A stretch of DNA of 64,000 nucleotides from Amycolatopsis sp. FBCC-B4732 (GTDB lineage: Bacteria > Actinomycetota > Actinomycetes > Mycobacteriales > Pseudonocardiaceae), in the NCBI RefSeq assembly GCF_023008405.1, contig NZ_CP095376.1, positions 8,598,501 through 8,662,500 on the forward strand. The letters run 5' to 3'. Below the pieces are notes generated by a model, which had not been told where the DNA came from, made no database searches, and saw only the letters and a program-made list of their open reading frames with translations. This document shows, piece after piece, positions 15,291 to 23,236 of this stretch. How positions within the stretch are numbered: position 1 is the first letter of the stretch; every line of letters starts with the position of its first letter. Made by a program: the position numbers and the translations under genes.

Positions 15291-15733
15291 CCGATGAACC
15301 CCAGGCAGTGGTGACCGGTTTCCTGAAGGCCCTGGAAGACCTCGACGTGGACCGTGCGCTGACGTTCGCGGCGAGCGACATCGTGTACCAGAACGTGCCG
15401 TTGCCGCCCGCCCGCGGCATCGCGGCGGTCGAGAAACAGCTGCGGCTCATGGCCCGGTTCGGTTCCGGGTTCGAGGCGCGCACGCACCACATCGCCGCGG
15501 ACGGCAACGTCGTGCTCACCGAACGCACCGACGTGCTGCGCCGCGGCGCGTGGGAAGCGGAGTTCTGGGTGTGCGGCACGTTCGAGGTCGAAGGCGGCCG
15601 GATCGTGCTGTGGCGCGACTACTTCGACTGGACGACGGTGCTGGCCGCGAGCGCGAAAGGAGCCGGACGGGTCGCGTTGGCCGGCGCTCGCACGCTCCTC
15701 GGCCGCTACAAGGCGAGGCAGGCGATGCGCTAG
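15287..15733 (+). CDS. Limonene-epoxide hydrolase-like SnoaL/NTF2-fold protein
   Basis: A 148-residue NTF2-like protein. The order VVTGFLKALEDLDVDRALTFAA, RGIAAVEKQLRLMARFG, VLTERTDVLRRG and GGRIVLWRDYFDW matches the LEH group, where an Asp-Arg-Asp triad opens epoxides; R, D and D are present here (ERTD, WRDYFD). It may open an epoxide or simply bind a small hydrophobic ligand. It is coupled to the dioxygenase gene (ATGA), suggesting the two enzymes act on related compounds. Confidence 0.85.
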   Translation: MTDEPQAVVTGFLKALEDLDVDRALTFAASDIVYQNVPLPPARGIAAVEKQLRLMARFGSGFEARTHHIAADGNVVLTERTDVLRRGAWEAEFWVCGTFEVEGGRIVLWRDYFDWTTVLAASAKGAGRVALAGARTLLGRYKARQAMR

Positions 15734-15831
15734 ACCCGGTGCTCGCCGCGGTCGTGGTCCCGAAGGTCCACGACCGCGGCTATCCCCAGCACCAGCACGA
15801 ACACGCAGCTGAGAACAACCAGCCCCCACAT
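15730..15831 (-). CDS. Small single-pass membrane protein
   Basis: A 33-residue ORF reading MWGLVVLSCVFVLVLGIA, then a charged tail (DLRDHDRGEHRV). It is one transmembrane helix with a charged C-terminus. GGGGGAGGGAGAACG lies just before the ATG on the minus strand. It overlaps the convergent LEH stop by 4 bp. Function unknown; such proteins are common small membrane proteins in actinobacteria. Confidence 0.5.
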   Translation of the reverse strand: MWGLVVLSCVFVLVLGIAAVVDLRDHDRGEHRV

Positions 15832-16026
15832 GATCGTTCTCCCTCCCCCACGTTTCCGTGCCGATCGCGAGCTGTCGGGGAGTGGTCTTTGCCACTTTTC
15901 CGGCGGCTCACGCAGACCGTACCGCCGCTTCACGCAGGTTGTTCCGGCCCTTGAGCTTCATTTAAGGCAGATGCGCCGGATGGGTGACAGCTGTGCGCCG
16001 CGCTGTAACAGACCGCGCGCGATCCG

Positions 16027-16980
16027 TTACGCACCAACACCCAATCCGGACACCGAGGCGATTCCATCCCGGACGGACACCTTGGTCGAACGCAACGCCG
16101 AGACGTCCGCGAAGTACCGCAGCACCTTGCCGGCGTCGTCCCCGGAAAGCGGTTCGCACTCGTTGTCCGCGTTCCGCCGGACCGGGATGAGCTCGAGCCG
16201 CGCTTCTTCGCCGAACATGCAACCGGCCAGCAGCCCGTCGACGTGCCGCCCGCGCATCGCCGGCCAGTCGAAGACGAGGGTGCCGAGGCTGTAGAGGATC
16301 GGCCGGCCGCGGTGGACCTCGACGGCCTGGATGGTGTGCGGCCCGTGGCCCACGACCAGGTCGGCACCGGCGTCGACGGCGGCGCGCCCGTACGCGACCT
16401 GGTACTCGGTCAGCTCGGGCCCCGGCAGGCCCCAGTGCATCGAGACGACGACGTGGGCACTGTCCGCTTTGGCCCGTTCGACGTCGGCGACGAGCCGCTC
16501 CAGGTGCTCGGGCACCGGCGTCGTGCGGACGAGCGGCGGGCGGCCCGGGATCTCGGCAACGCGTGGATCGGGCTGGTAGGCCGTGGTCGCAAACGCTTGC
16601 GCGCATCCCGGGAAGTCCGGCAGCGCGCTCTGCCCGCGGGAGCGGAGCGAGGTGTACGCGAGGAACGCGACCTTCTCGCCCGGCCGGTCGAGCACCGCGG
16701 GCGCGTGCGCGGCGTCGATGCTCGCGCCGGCGCCGCAGTGCGCGATCCCGGCTCGGTCGAGGACCGGGAGGCTCGCCATCGCGGTGAGGTCGTTGGCGCA
16801 CGAGACGACGTCGATACCGGCCGAAGTCAGCGCTTCGACGGCCTGCGCGTCGACGGGCCCTTCGAGGTTCACGAACCGGAGGTCCGCGCCCTGGAGCAGC
16901 GGGCTCAGCCGCTCGAACGCCGTCGCCGGGGTGGCCCGGCCCTGGATGTTGACGTCTCCGCCGAGTACCAGCGTGATCAC
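16027..16980 (-). CDS. CapA family metallophosphatase-like protein
   Basis: A 317-residue protein of the CapA/PgsA group. The calcineurin-like pattern shows GGDVNIQGR near the start, NLEGPVD, VVSCANDLT (Asn), VVVSMHWGLPG and VVGHGPHTIQAVE, which supply the metal ligands. CapA proteins occur in poly-gamma-glutamate systems, but many actinobacterial members stand alone and their substrate is unknown. No signal peptide is seen. The start is GTG 16980, where homology begins; the long open frame running to 19854 on this strand is a shadow of the nuclease gene. Divergent from the secreted nuclease. Confidence 0.85.
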   Translation of the reverse strand: MITLVLGGDVNIQGRATPATAFERLSPLLQGADLRFVNLEGPVDAQAVEALTSAGIDVVSCANDLTAMASLPVLDRAGIAHCGAGASIDAAHAPAVLDRPGEKVAFLAYTSLRSRGQSALPDFPGCAQAFATTAYQPDPRVAEIPGRPPLVRTTPVPEHLERLVADVERAKADSAHVVVSMHWGLPGPELTEYQVAYGRAAVDAGADLVVGHGPHTIQAVEVHRGRPILYSLGTLVFDWPAMRGRHVDGLLAGCMFGEEARLELIPVRRNADNECEPLSGDDAGKVLRYFADVSALRSTKVSVRDGIASVSGLGVGA

Positions 16981-17106
16981 GAAACCTGCTCTGCCGAACG
17001 AGTGACGACGAAAGTAGTTGTTACGAATCGTTGCATCTTTGTCTTCCTCCTCCTCACTTGCCCGGGGGACTATGCCACGACTGTTCAAGCACAAAGGGGA
17101 CTCAGG

Positions 17107-19575
17107 GTGACCAAGACCCACAGATCCAAGGCCGCCTGCACGGTGGCCGTCGCGTCGGGCCTGGTGCTCGGCGGCGTGGCCGCGCCGGCCGCGCTCGCCG
17201 CACCCAGCGCGGACGCGGTCATCGCCGAGGTCTACGGCGGTGGTGGCAACTCCGGCGCCACGTTGACCAACGACTTCGTCGAGCTCGCCAACCGCGGTGC
17301 GGCGGCCACGAGCGTCGACGGCTTCAGCGTCCAGTACCTGCCCGCTTCGGCCAGCCCGTCGAGCACGTGGCAGGTCACGCCGCTGACCGGCAGCGTCGCC
17401 CCGGGCGGGCGCTACCTCGTGGCCGAGGGCAAGGGCACCGGCGGCACCGTCGCGCTGCCCACGCCGGACGCGACCGGCACGATCGCGATGTCCGCGACGG
17501 CGGGCACGATCGCCCTCGTCTCCGGCACCACCGCGCTGACCTGCAAGACCGCCGCGGACTGCGCGGCCGACGCCCGGGTCAAGGACGTCGTCGGCTTCGG
17601 CGCGGCGACCGTGCGCGAAGGCAACCCGACGGCGGCGCCGGCCAACTCGACGTCCGTCGCGCGCGGCGCGTCCCTCGTGGACACCGACGACAACGCCGCC
17701 GACTTCACCGTCGGCGACCCGTCCCCGACGAACACCAAGGGCGAAACGACCGGCGGCGGCAACCCGGGCGAACCGGGCACCCCGGCCAAGATCCACGACA
17801 TCCAGGGCACCACGCGCCTTTCGCCGCTCAAGGACCAGAAGGTCAGCGGCGTCACCGGCGTGGTCACCGCGACCCGGACGTTCGGTTCGTCGCGCGGTTT
17901 CTGGCTCACCGACCCGAACCCGGACAGCGACCCGCGCACCAGCGAGGGCCTGTTCGTCTTCACCGGCTCGACCAGCCCGGCCGTCGCGGTCGGCGACGCG
18001 GTCACCGCGACCGGCACCGTCCGCGAGTTCTACCCGGACGCGCCGGCGACGTCGAACTACCAGTCGCTCACCGAGCTCGGCAGTGCACAGTGGACGGTCG
18101 ACTCGCACGGGAACGCCCTGCCGGCGCCGACCGTGCTGAACCCGGACACCGTGCCGACGGCGTACGCGCCGTCGCCCGGCGGGAACATCGAGCCGCTTCC
18201 CCTGGAGCCGGCGAAGTACGCGCTCGACTTCTGGGAGTCGCACGAGAGCGAGGTCGTTTCGGTCAGCGACGCCCGCGTCGTCGGCCCGTCGAACTCCTTC
18301 AACGAGCTGTACGTGACGTCCAAGCCGGACCAGCACCGGTCCGTCCGCGGCGGCAGCGTCTACCTGGGCTACGACCAGCTCAACAGCGGCGTCCTGAAGG
18401 TGTCGTCGCTGATCCCGTTCGACCAGCGGCCGTTCCCGAAGCTCAACGTCGGCGACGTGCTGACCGGCACGACGTCGGGTCCCGTCGAGTACAGCAACTT
18501 CGGCGGCTACACGCTGTTCGCCAGTGTGCTCGGGACCGAAAAGGACAACGGGCTGCAGGGCGAGACCACGCGCAAGCAGCGGACGGGCGAGCTCGCGGTC
18601 GCGACGTACAACGTCGAGAACCTGGCCCCGGGTGACCCGCAGGCGAAGTACGACCGGCTCGGCGAGGCGATCGTGACGCACCTGGCGACGCCGGACATCG
18701 TGAACCTGGAAGAGATCCAGGACAACACGGGCGCGACCGACGACGGCACCGTCGCGGCGGACCAGACGCTCCAGAAGTTCACCGACGCCATCGTCGCCAA
18801 GGGCGGCCCGCGCTACCAGTGGCGCTCGATCGACCCGGTGAACGACCAGGACGGCGGCCAGCCGGGCGGCAACATCCGCGTGGCGTTCCTGTTCAACCCG
18901 GCGCGCGTGTCCTTTGTGGACCGTCCGGGTGGGACACCGACGACCGCGGTGGGCGTCGTCCGCGAGCACGGGAAGACGCACCTGACGGCGTCGCCGGGCC
19001 GCGTCGACCCGGCGAACGAAGCCTGGACGACCAGCCGCAAGCCGCTGGCGGGCGAGTTCGTCTTCAAGGGCCGCACGGTCTTCGTCATCGCCAACCACTT
19101 CAACTCCAAGGGCGGCGACCAGCCGACGCACGGCCGCTTCCAGCCGCCGGTGCGCAGTTCCGAGGTGCAGCGCGCGAAGCAGGCGACGGTGCTGCGCGGG
19201 TTCGTCGATTCGTTGCTGGCGGCCGATCGCAACGCGAACATCGTGGTGGCGGGCGACCTGAACGACTACCCGTTCTCGCCGGCGGTCCAGACGCTCACCG
19301 CCGGTGGCGCGCTGAAGGACCTGATCGCTTCCGTGCCGGAAGCCGAGCGGTACAGCTACGTGTTCGAGGGTCAGTCGCAGGTGCTGGACCACATCCTGGC
19401 GTCGAAGGCGCCGCGCGGGGTGGACTACGACGTCGTCCACATCAACGCGGAGTTCGCCGACCAGGCCAGCGACCACGACCCGCAGGTGATCCGGTTCCGG
19501 CCGGGCGCGGGCAACGCGGTCCTGGACGCGCTGAACGACCTGCTCGACTACCTGGATCAGATCTTCGCCAAGTAG
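17107..19575 (+). CDS. ExeM/NucH family secreted endonuclease with lamin-tail domain
   Basis: An 822-residue secreted nuclease. A Sec signal peptide (residues 1-32, ending ALAAPSA) precedes a lamin-tail-like domain (VIAEVYGGGGNSGATLTNDFVEL). Then follow an OB-fold region (~230-480) and an endonuclease/exonuclease/phosphatase domain from LAVATYNVENLAPG to the end. Catalytic residues appear in NLEEIQD, NHFNSKGGD, VVAGDLNDYPF and ASDHDPQVI. The protein should degrade extracellular DNA. The start is GTG 17107 after AAGGGGAC. It shares the 126-base divergent region with the CapA-like gene and ends at a strong terminator. Confidence 0.93.
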   Translation: MTKTHRSKAACTVAVASGLVLGGVAAPAALAAPSADAVIAEVYGGGGNSGATLTNDFVELANRGAAATSVDGFSVQYLPASASPSSTWQVTPLTGSVAPGGRYLVAEGKGTGGTVALPTPDATGTIAMSATAGTIALVSGTTALTCKTAADCAADARVKDVVGFGAATVREGNPTAAPANSTSVARGASLVDTDDNAADFTVGDPSPTNTKGETTGGGNPGEPGTPAKIHDIQGTTRLSPLKDQKVSGVTGVVTATRTFGSSRGFWLTDPNPDSDPRTSEGLFVFTGSTSPAVAVGDAVTATGTVREFYPDAPATSNYQSLTELGSAQWTVDSHGNALPAPTVLNPDTVPTAYAPSPGGNIEPLPLEPAKYALDFWESHESEVVSVSDARVVGPSNSFNELYVTSKPDQHRSVRGGSVYLGYDQLNSGVLKVSSLIPFDQRPFPKLNVGDVLTGTTSGPVEYSNFGGYTLFASVLGTEKDNGLQGETTRKQRTGELAVATYNVENLAPGDPQAKYDRLGEAIVTHLATPDIVNLEEIQDNTGATDDGTVAADQTLQKFTDAIVAKGGPRYQWRSIDPVNDQDGGQPGGNIRVAFLFNPARVSFVDRPGGTPTTAVGVVREHGKTHLTASPGRVDPANEAWTTSRKPLAGEFVFKGRTVFVIANHFNSKGGDQPTHGRFQPPVRSSEVQRAKQATVLRGFVDSLLAADRNANIVVAGDLNDYPFSPAVQTLTAGGALKDLIASVPEAERYSYVFEGQSQVLDHILASKAPRGVDYDVVHINAEFADQASDHDPQVIRFRPGAGNAVLDALNDLLDYLDQIFAK

Positions 19576-19588
19576 TTCTCCTTGCAGG

Positions 19589-19626
19589 AGGCCACCTTCG
19601 GGCGCATCGCCCGGAGGTGGCCTTTT
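19589..19626 (+). terminator. Terminator after the nuclease gene
   Basis: AGGCCACCT-CGGGCG-cat-CGCCCG-AGGTGGCCT forms a long near-perfect stem followed by TTTT. It separates the nuclease from the type VII-like cluster. Confidence 0.88.
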
Positions 19627-19711
19627 GCGTTTTGACACCTTCGGGTGACGAGGAAACCGCATAGGGTTGACCGCCGTCCTAGGTTGGACAGGACCACAGG
19701 GGAGGGGTGGC

Positions 19712-20254
19712 GTGGACGGGTATGCGGTGAAGGCCGACGAGCTGGGCAAGCTCATCGACGACCTCGGCACGGCGGCGGACCGGATGGCCGACGCGAACAA
19801 GAAGCTCGGCGGCGGTGGGGCGTTCGGATCGTTGGGGAACGCCGATCTGGGCAAAGCGGGCGTCGATTTCGAAGAGGCATGGGGTTACGGGATCGGTCGG
19901 CTCGGCGACGCGGCTTCGGAGATCACTGAACGGCTGAAGCGGGCGAAGCAGAAGTACGAGCAGGTCGAGGCGCAGTTCGGCGGCGAGCTGGCGAAGTTGG
20001 GCACGGCGGTGCTGGGTGACGAACCCGGCGGCGGGCCCGGCACCGGGACCCGCGGGCACTACTCCCGGGTCGGGCAGCCATCCGGCGAGGCGCCGATGGG
20101 CGACGGCATGGTGGGCGGCGGCGTCACCGGTGGGGTGCCGGGCATCAACGAGCTCGCCGACCGGAAGGACCCTGGCGGGGTGCCTGACGACGGTGTGGTG
20201 GGCGGCGGCGCGACCGGCGGCATCACCGGCATCCTGGACGGACTCGACCGATGA
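19712..20254 (+). CDS. WXG100-like helical protein with Gly-rich tail
   Basis: A 180-residue protein. Residues 1-105 are helix-turn-helix of ESX type (AVKADELGKLIDDLGTAADRM ... FEEAWGYGIGRL ... ITERLKRAKQKYEQVEAQF). The tail has two Gly-rich copies of a VGGGVTGG motif (GMVGGGVTGGVPG, GVVGGGATGGITG). The start is GTG 19712 after GGGGAGGGG. It overlaps the next gene as ATGA. It is the first gene of a five-gene run that looks like type VII substrates and accessory factors. Confidence 0.75.
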   Translation: MDGYAVKADELGKLIDDLGTAADRMADANKKLGGGGAFGSLGNADLGKAGVDFEEAWGYGIGRLGDAASEITERLKRAKQKYEQVEAQFGGELAKLGTAVLGDEPGGGPGTGTRGHYSRVGQPSGEAPMGDGMVGGGVTGGVPGINELADRKDPGGVPDDGVVGGGATGGITGILDGLDR

Positions 20255-21462
20255 GCACGCGTGACTTCCCGGCTCTGGGCTTCGACCCGGCGCCCGGCGA
20301 CTTCGACGGCGTCACCGACCTGGCGGGCAAGTACCGGGCGGTGAGCGAGGACCTGACCGAGGCCGACGACGCGTTGCGTCAGATCGTCCGGAAGCAGGGC
20401 ATCTGGCAAGGCGAGGCGAGCGACGCGTTCGCCCGGCGCATCGGTCCGCTGCCGCGGTACCTAGAGGGTGCGGCCCGTTCGATGGGCGACGCCGGCTCCG
20501 CGCTCGAAGCCTGGGCCCAGCAGCTGGGTGACCTGCAGAAACGCGCATCGGATCTGGAGGCCCGAGCAGAGACGGCGGCGCAGGCAGCGGAGGCGGCGCG
20601 GGCGAACCCGGACCTCGCGCTGGCGAACCGGACGTTCCCCGACCAGCCGTCCTTGCAGATCGCGCAGAAGCTGCTCGACAACGCGGGTCGGCAGCTCCAG
20701 TCGGCGATCGACGGCTGCCAGAACATCCAGGACGCGGCGAAGCAGCTCCAGCAGGAGCACACGGAGGCGGCAGGCCGGGTAGCGGAGGCGTTGCGGAAGG
20801 CGAAGGAACTGGCTCCGGACGAGCCGGGATTGCTCGACAAGCTGGGTGACGCGGCGGGCGGCGCCCTGTCCGACTTGGCGAACACCATCGCGGACGGCGT
20901 GGACGACGCGTGGGACTTCGTGCAGGACCACGCGGAACTGCTGTCGAAGCTCTCGGACGTGATGGGCGACATCGGCAATGGCCTCGGAGTGCTGAGCGAC
21001 TGGATCCCCGATCCGGCCGGCGAGGTCGTCGGCGCGATCGCCACCGGCGTGGGCTTGGGCGCTCTGGGCGGACATGCGCTTGCGAAGACCGCCGGGGCGG
21101 ATGTTGCCACCGAGACCCTGACCTTCGATGCCCTCGGAGCGGTCACGTCGCTCGCGGGCATGGTGCCAGGCGTGCCGACTTGGGCCCTCAAGCTGAGTAC
21201 CTACGGCCTGCCGGCGGAGCAACTCACGGGCGAGGTGGTCGCGGGAGCGACCGGCAAGAGCTTCGAGGGCCCGTGGGGTGACTTCAAGAGCTACTGGGTT
21301 CCCAAGGACGCCGGCGAGTGGGCCGTGGCAGGAACGTCGATCGTTGCCGGGCCTGCTCCGTGGGCGGCGGTGGCGTTGGGCAACGCGACCGAGGCCGGTA
21401 TCCAAGCCGACAACGCGCCCGGGCGGCGCCGCGAGCGCGCGGAAGACGAGGTGTGGAACTGA
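20251..21462 (+). CDS. Putative T7SS-secreted protein
   Basis: A 403-residue protein of the 'putative T7SS-secreted' group. The N-terminal ~200 residues are long helices with a WXG-like turn (KQGIWQGEASDAFARR). They are followed by an amphipathic/Ala-Gly rich middle (IATGVGLGALGGHAL) and a C-terminal segment (AGEWAVAGTSIVAGPAPWAAVALG). No signal peptide. The end is short and charged and lacks a recognisable toxin domain. Coupled to the genes on both sides (ATGA before, TGATG after). Confidence 0.75.
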   Translation: MSTRDFPALGFDPAPGDFDGVTDLAGKYRAVSEDLTEADDALRQIVRKQGIWQGEASDAFARRIGPLPRYLEGAARSMGDAGSALEAWAQQLGDLQKRASDLEARAETAAQAAEAARANPDLALANRTFPDQPSLQIAQKLLDNAGRQLQSAIDGCQNIQDAAKQLQQEHTEAAGRVAEALRKAKELAPDEPGLLDKLGDAAGGALSDLANTIADGVDDAWDFVQDHAELLSKLSDVMGDIGNGLGVLSDWIPDPAGEVVGAIATGVGLGALGGHALAKTAGADVATETLTFDALGAVTSLAGMVPGVPTWALKLSTYGLPAEQLTGEVVAGATGKSFEGPWGDFKSYWVPKDAGEWAVAGTSIVAGPAPWAAVALGNATEAGIQADNAPGRRRERAEDEVWN

Positions 21463-22040
21463 TGCCTCTGCAAATCGACCTGCCGCCCGGCTTCGCCGGG
21501 ATGCCGGTGGGAACCGACGACAAGATGAATCGCGGCCACGCCTGGACGGTGGCCGAGAACCTGGCGGCCGGCGCCGGAACGAGCATCGAGCAGTTCGGCA
21601 GCTACCTGATGGCGCTGGTGCCGACCATGCAGGCCAATGGCATCCGCGTGTTCGGCAAGTTCGCGGTCGGCCGGCGAAAGGGTGATGTCGCTACCCTGAC
21701 GCTGGGGGTGGTCCAGTGGCCGGAGACCTCGCCGGGCAACCGGGACGCCCTCGTCGCGGCGATGGCCGCCGAGTACCGCACGAGCCACCCGCGGTCAGTC
21801 GTTCAACCGGTGCGCCTGCCGATCGGGCCGGCGATCGTCGCGTTCAGCGGGGGCGAGTTCCGCTTTCCCGAAGCGGACGTGCGCACCCAGACCAAGGCCG
21901 AGTACCAGATCCCGCTGCCGGACGGCCGGTCCGTGGTGATCCTCTCGGTGGTCGCGGAGTCGGAGGACGCCTGGCCCGCGGTGGCCGAGGCGACGGCGAA
22001 GGTCGCGTGGAGTCTCCGCAGCGAGCAGGAGAACGGATGA
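21462..22040 (+). CDS. Hypothetical protein of the T7SS-like operon
   Basis: A 192-residue soluble alpha/beta protein, starting MPLQIDLPPGFAGMPVGTDD. Its strand-rich core (VATLTLGVVQW, SVVILSVVAES) resembles the EsxR/EspG-like chaperone size class, but no motif is diagnostic. It starts with TGATG overlap and ends with ATGA overlap, so it is translated in step with its neighbours. A chaperone or immunity-type role is possible; this is inference from context only. Confidence 0.7.
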   Translation: MPLQIDLPPGFAGMPVGTDDKMNRGHAWTVAENLAAGAGTSIEQFGSYLMALVPTMQANGIRVFGKFAVGRRKGDVATLTLGVVQWPETSPGNRDALVAAMAAEYRTSHPRSVVQPVRLPIGPAIVAFSGGEFRFPEADVRTQTKAEYQIPLPDGRSVVILSVVAESEDAWPAVAEATAKVAWSLRSEQENG

Positions 22041-22393
22041 CGGGCGTGGTGGCCGCCGCGGCGACGGACTCTCCGACGTCGCCGGCGGCCTACGTACTCG
22101 GCTTCATCGTGCTCGGCGGCCTCTTGGCCGTGGGCGTCACGGTCAACGTCATCCGGTTCAGGAAATCCCGGAAACCCCGGGAACACCAGATGGCGATCCT
22201 GGCCGCACGACTCGACGGCCGTCGACAGGTCTACGTCCGGTTCGACGAAGTCGGCTTGGACCAGGGTGATCTCCTTCGGGTGGGGTACAGCCGGGGGTAT
22301 GGTCTGATCGAACACAAGGTCGGGAAGTACTACGAGTTCGTCTACGCGCCGAACCAGGCTCAGCCGGGGAGGCCGGGGCCGTGGGCGATCTGA
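22037..22393 (+). CDS. Small membrane protein of the T7SS-like operon
   Basis: A 118-residue protein with one transmembrane helix (AAYVLGFIVLGGLLAVGVTVNVI, residues ~17-39) and a basic stop-transfer (RFRKSRKPR). The cytoplasmic tail contains GYSRGYGLIEHKVGKYYEFVY. It is coupled to the upstream gene by ATGA. It is the only membrane protein in this cluster, far smaller than EccB/C/D/E. Function unknown. Confidence 0.7.
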   Translation: MTGVVAAAATDSPTSPAAYVLGFIVLGGLLAVGVTVNVIRFRKSRKPREHQMAILAARLDGRRQVYVRFDEVGLDQGDLLRVGYSRGYGLIEHKVGKYYEFVYAPNQAQPGRPGPWAI

Positions 22394-22448
22394 ATCTCGC
22401 GGCACGGTGGGAGACCTGCTCCAGGTCACGTCAGCCGGGGCAGGTGGC

Positions 22449-22829
22449 ATGAGCGGCAATCCGCAGTTGATCGAAGAAATGCGCTGGCAGCTCAGGCAGA
22501 TCGAAGAGCGCAAAGCCGACAACCAGCGTCTCCTCGCCGGGATCGCGGGGAGCGAGCACACCACCGTCACCTCACCGGATCGGTCCGTCACCGTTCTCGC
22601 TGGGCCCGGTGGTGTCGTCAGCGAAGTCCGGCTCGCGCCCGAAGCCATGCGGTTCGACGCAATCACGTTGAGCCGGACCATCACCGCCGCCATCCGGGAA
22701 GCGGTCTCCGCCGGGAGGCCGCTCGCCCAGCCACCGGCACCGCAAGCGCCACCGGCGCCGCCACAACGGCCGCGCAGGCAAAACCCGGCTGACGACGACG
22801 AGCCCTACGACACCGTCTTCGACGTCTAG
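22449..22829 (+). CDS. YbaB/EbfC-like DNA-binding family protein
   Basis: A 126-residue protein. Residues 1-85 match the YbaB fold (long helix LIEEMRWQLRQIEERKADNQRLL, then strands TVTSPDRSVTVLAGPGGVVSEVRL, then helix). The Pro-rich acidic tail is an extension. YbaB-like proteins coded with type VII genes are common in actinobacteria; they may be secretion-associated rather than nucleoid proteins. The ATG at 22449 follows GCAGGTGGC; GTG 22407 is possible. It overlaps the convergent 22826-23236 gene by 4 bp. Confidence 0.75.
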   Translation: MSGNPQLIEEMRWQLRQIEERKADNQRLLAGIAGSEHTTVTSPDRSVTVLAGPGGVVSEVRLAPEAMRFDAITLSRTITAAIREAVSAGRPLAQPPAPQAPPAPPQRPRRQNPADDDEPYDTVFDV

Positions 22830-23236
22830 GCCGGCGGGGGCTGCTCTCCCCGCTGTTTCGACGCCGCCCGCTTGGCGCGCCAGCCCAACGCCAGGACCGC
22901 CTGCACCAGCTCCTGGTAGCTCGGCTTGACCTCCTCGAGGTACCGCTCCAGGTACGCCGCCCGTGCGGTCGTGACCGGACGTGGTTCGTCGCCCGGGTCG
23001 AGCCACATCAGGCCCTGGATGTTGTGCAGGGCCATCTTCCACCAGCGGGTCGCGCGTTCGGCCGCGCGGTTCTCGCGCTCGGTGGCCACCTCGATGGCCG
23101 TCCGGGCTTCCTCGATCTCCGCGGTCAGGGCCGCTTCGCGGGCGAGTTCCCACTCGCGCAGGTTCTCCGCCGAGCCCCGGGAGAGGGCGATGATCTCCTT
23201 GTACCGCATGGCCGCGGTGGCGCCGTCGTCGGTCAT
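22826..23236 (-). CDS. Hypothetical coiled-coil protein coupled to FtsK-like gene
   Basis: A 136-residue, strongly charged helical protein with a predicted coiled coil (LREWELAREAALTAEIEEARTAIEVATEREN in the 26-56 region) and a Trp-rich centre (RWWKMALHNIQGLMWLDPG). Its ATG overlaps the stop of the FtsK-like gene (4 bp), so it is co-translated and may be a partner of that ATPase. No family is recognised. Confidence 0.7.
   Translation of the reverse strand: MTDDGATAAMRYKEIIALSRGSAENLREWELAREAALTAEIEEARTAIEVATERENRAAERATRWWKMALHNIQGLMWLDPGDEPRPVTTARAAYLERYLEEVKPSYQELVQAVLALGWRAKRAASKQRGEQPPPA

Noticed and set aside
16027..19854. 1275-residue open frame on the minus strand
   Set aside because: Only its last 317 codons (CapA-like) have protein-like content; the rest is the shadow of the secreted nuclease on the plus strand.
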